Shown piece by piece: positions 63,001-64,000 of a stretch of DNA of 64,000 bases. Made by a program: the position numbers and the translations under genes. The notes under the pieces were generated by a model that worked only from the letters and a program-made list of their open reading frames with translations, had not been told where the DNA came from and searched no databases. Location: assembly GCA_019321725.1 (NCBI GenBank), contig CM033113.1, positions 10,912,001 to 10,976,000 of the forward strand. Reading direction: 5' to 3'. The stretch is from Paulownia fortunei (taxonomy: Eukaryota > Streptophyta > Magnoliopsida > Lamiales > Paulowniaceae). How positions within the stretch are numbered: the first letter of the stretch is position 1; the number at the start of each line of letters is the position of its first letter.

Positions 63001-63384
63001 TGGCGACACTTTTCTGACTTTCAATTTGTCTTCCATAAATCTAATGATTTTATTTTCTTTTGTTCATGCTTAATCTCTGTCTCTCTCTCTTTTCCTATTT
63101 GAAATTGTTTTCCAAAAATTCATTTCCAATCAAGGGATGCCAATTGACTTCCATCCAAAGTAAACACTAAACAGCATCTTTTATGAATAAAATATGAGTT
63201 GGATATAGCCTTTGTCATGTGAAGCATCAACTTAGGTTAAATCCGATGCTATCTTGTTTCTTATTGTGGTAATATTTATTTACGTCTGAGTATATGTTCA
63301 ATATTTACTGCTGATCAGATTTCTGGAAGCTGCAAAAAGAATGGGAGTGGATCCATGGCATTGCCTTGTGATCGAAGACTCTCT
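60002..63384 (+). CDS. Bifunctional FMN hydrolase/riboflavin kinase, N-terminal part (cut by window edge)
   Basis: Exons: 60002-60074, 60185-60371, 61533-61663, 62908-62977, 63319-63384. Junctions are GT-AG in phase and give the first 175 residues plus two bases; the next exon lies beyond the window. The protein is a HAD-family phosphatase. Motif I is VIFDLDGTLLNT with nucleophile Asp16 and Asp18; motif II is LASNS ending at Ser117; motif III is Lys149 in GKPSPD; motif IV is the acidic pair Glu173-Asp174 in LVIEDS. The cap-domain helices lie between motifs I and II. The segments LPGANRLMRHL, SKISYHEGWKE-like ISHHDGWKESF and FLEAAKRM fit plant FMN/FHy better than the related glycerol-3-phosphatases. 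FMN/FHy removes phosphate from FMN and, through a C-terminal kinase domain not visible here, phosphorylates riboflavin. That domain must be checked to the right before the bifunctional name is certain. Confidence 0.85.
60372..61532 (+). other. Second intron of the FMN hydrolase gene
   Basis: A 1.16 kb intron bounded by GTGAGT and ATAG. I see no repeat or gene inside. Confidence 0.8.
61664..62907 (+). other. Third intron of the FMN hydrolase gene
   Basis: A 1.24 kb intron bounded by GTAGTG and TATAG. A C-run/CA-repeat compound microsatellite lies near 62769-62810. The 78-codon open frame at 62409-62645 shows no recognisable content. Confidence 0.8.
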
Positions 63385-64000
63385 GTAAGTTTACATTAAA
63401 GTTATTATTATTGCTTGAAGATTATCCTCCATCACACAACCTATACTGGATGTCAAATTAGAGAGACGTAACTCATGACAGCCTTGTCAAAATTGTATGC
63501 CTACGAGTTACTTAACCTGTTAAAATCATTTTCCGTCCCAGTTGAATGCATGAGCTCATTAAGAAAAGTTCATTTCCACTCAGAGAACAGCAATTGGAAT
63601 TTGAGTGGAGTTAGGTTCTCAATGGATTTAACTCACTGTAAACTAACAGCCATCTCAAACCTTACCTGGCTTGCATTCTTGTTTTTATGATGAAACAGTA
63701 TTGTTCAAAATTGCTCTGTACTGATTCTCCATTATGAGATTCTGCTGCGTTTTACAGCCTTTGAATGTTATCTTCTCATACTGAGAGGTTCATGGCTCCT
63801 TTGAACTTCTCCTTGTTTATTTTATATATGTATTTGATCTATTTTTTTGGGTGAAAACAACTTTTAGAAGTTAACTTCTTTTGCGTAGAAATCAAAGTGT
63901 ACTAGTAATCATTTGAGTGATTGAAATATCAGAAAACTTCTATCTGGCTTTGGTAATTTAAGGACCTTTTTAAGAATCTCTTGTGATTACATTTTCACGT
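63385..64000 (+). other. Fifth intron of the FMN hydrolase gene, continuing past the window
   Basis: Starts GTAAGT. No sequence matching the expected next exon (the family's PGVxAGKAAGM segment) was found before 64000, so the intron runs beyond the edge. Confidence 0.7.

Overview
This is nuclear DNA of a flowering plant, probably a eudicot. The evidence is long AT-rich spacers, GT-AG introns of plant size, plant-only genes (CGL160, plant-type PEPC, an ENAP-like trihelix factor, a plant Agenet/Tudor protein) and remains of plant SINE, MITE and LTR-retrotransposon families. The species cannot be fixed from the sequence.

I support six protein-coding genes. (1) 5155-6258, minus: trihelix transcription factor, one coding exon. 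(2) 15623-23181, plus: phosphoenolpyruvate carboxylase, 10 exons that join in frame to 966 residues, with C3-type residues at both C4-diagnostic sites. (3) 24293-31342, minus: CGL160-like chloroplast ATP-synthase assembly protein, 9 exons, 348 residues, with one 4.65 kb intron carrying transposon debris. (4) 34721-35206, minus: small two-Agenet (Tudor-like) protein. (5) 46513-51021, plus: epsilon-group 14-3-3 protein, 7 exons, 260 residues, whose stop codon opens the last exon. (6) 60002 to the right edge, plus: the HAD phosphatase half of a bifunctional FMN hydrolase/riboflavin kinase, cut off after five exons. Exon ends were set by hand from GT-AG sites, homologous residues and phase arithmetic.

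The spaces between hold mobile-element material: a tRNA-derived SINE with a 15 bp target duplication (11514-11864), a 377 bp MITE and a probable solo LTR inside the CGL160 intron, a 1.6 kb inverted-repeat-bounded element with a G-rich core (31787-33376), a near-perfect 180 bp hairpin (36044-36223), a hAT-like element and a second MITE next to it, a heavily mutated Ty1/copia element (about 40.2-42.5 kb), and a pair of 0.6 kb inverted copies at 56.6 and 58.8 kb. A 204 bp duplication places a second copy of the FMN hydrolase promoter-proximal sequence 1,035 bp upstream.

The genes are independent housekeeping or regulatory loci (carbon metabolism, chloroplast ATP synthase assembly, flavin metabolism, phosphoprotein binding, chromatin/transcription); I see no cluster or joint pathway. 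Nothing here amounts to a clearly new biological system. The items most worth checking are the long hairpin, the 14-3-3 intron whose retention would add a hydrophobic tail, the G-rich element, and the duplicated promoter segment.
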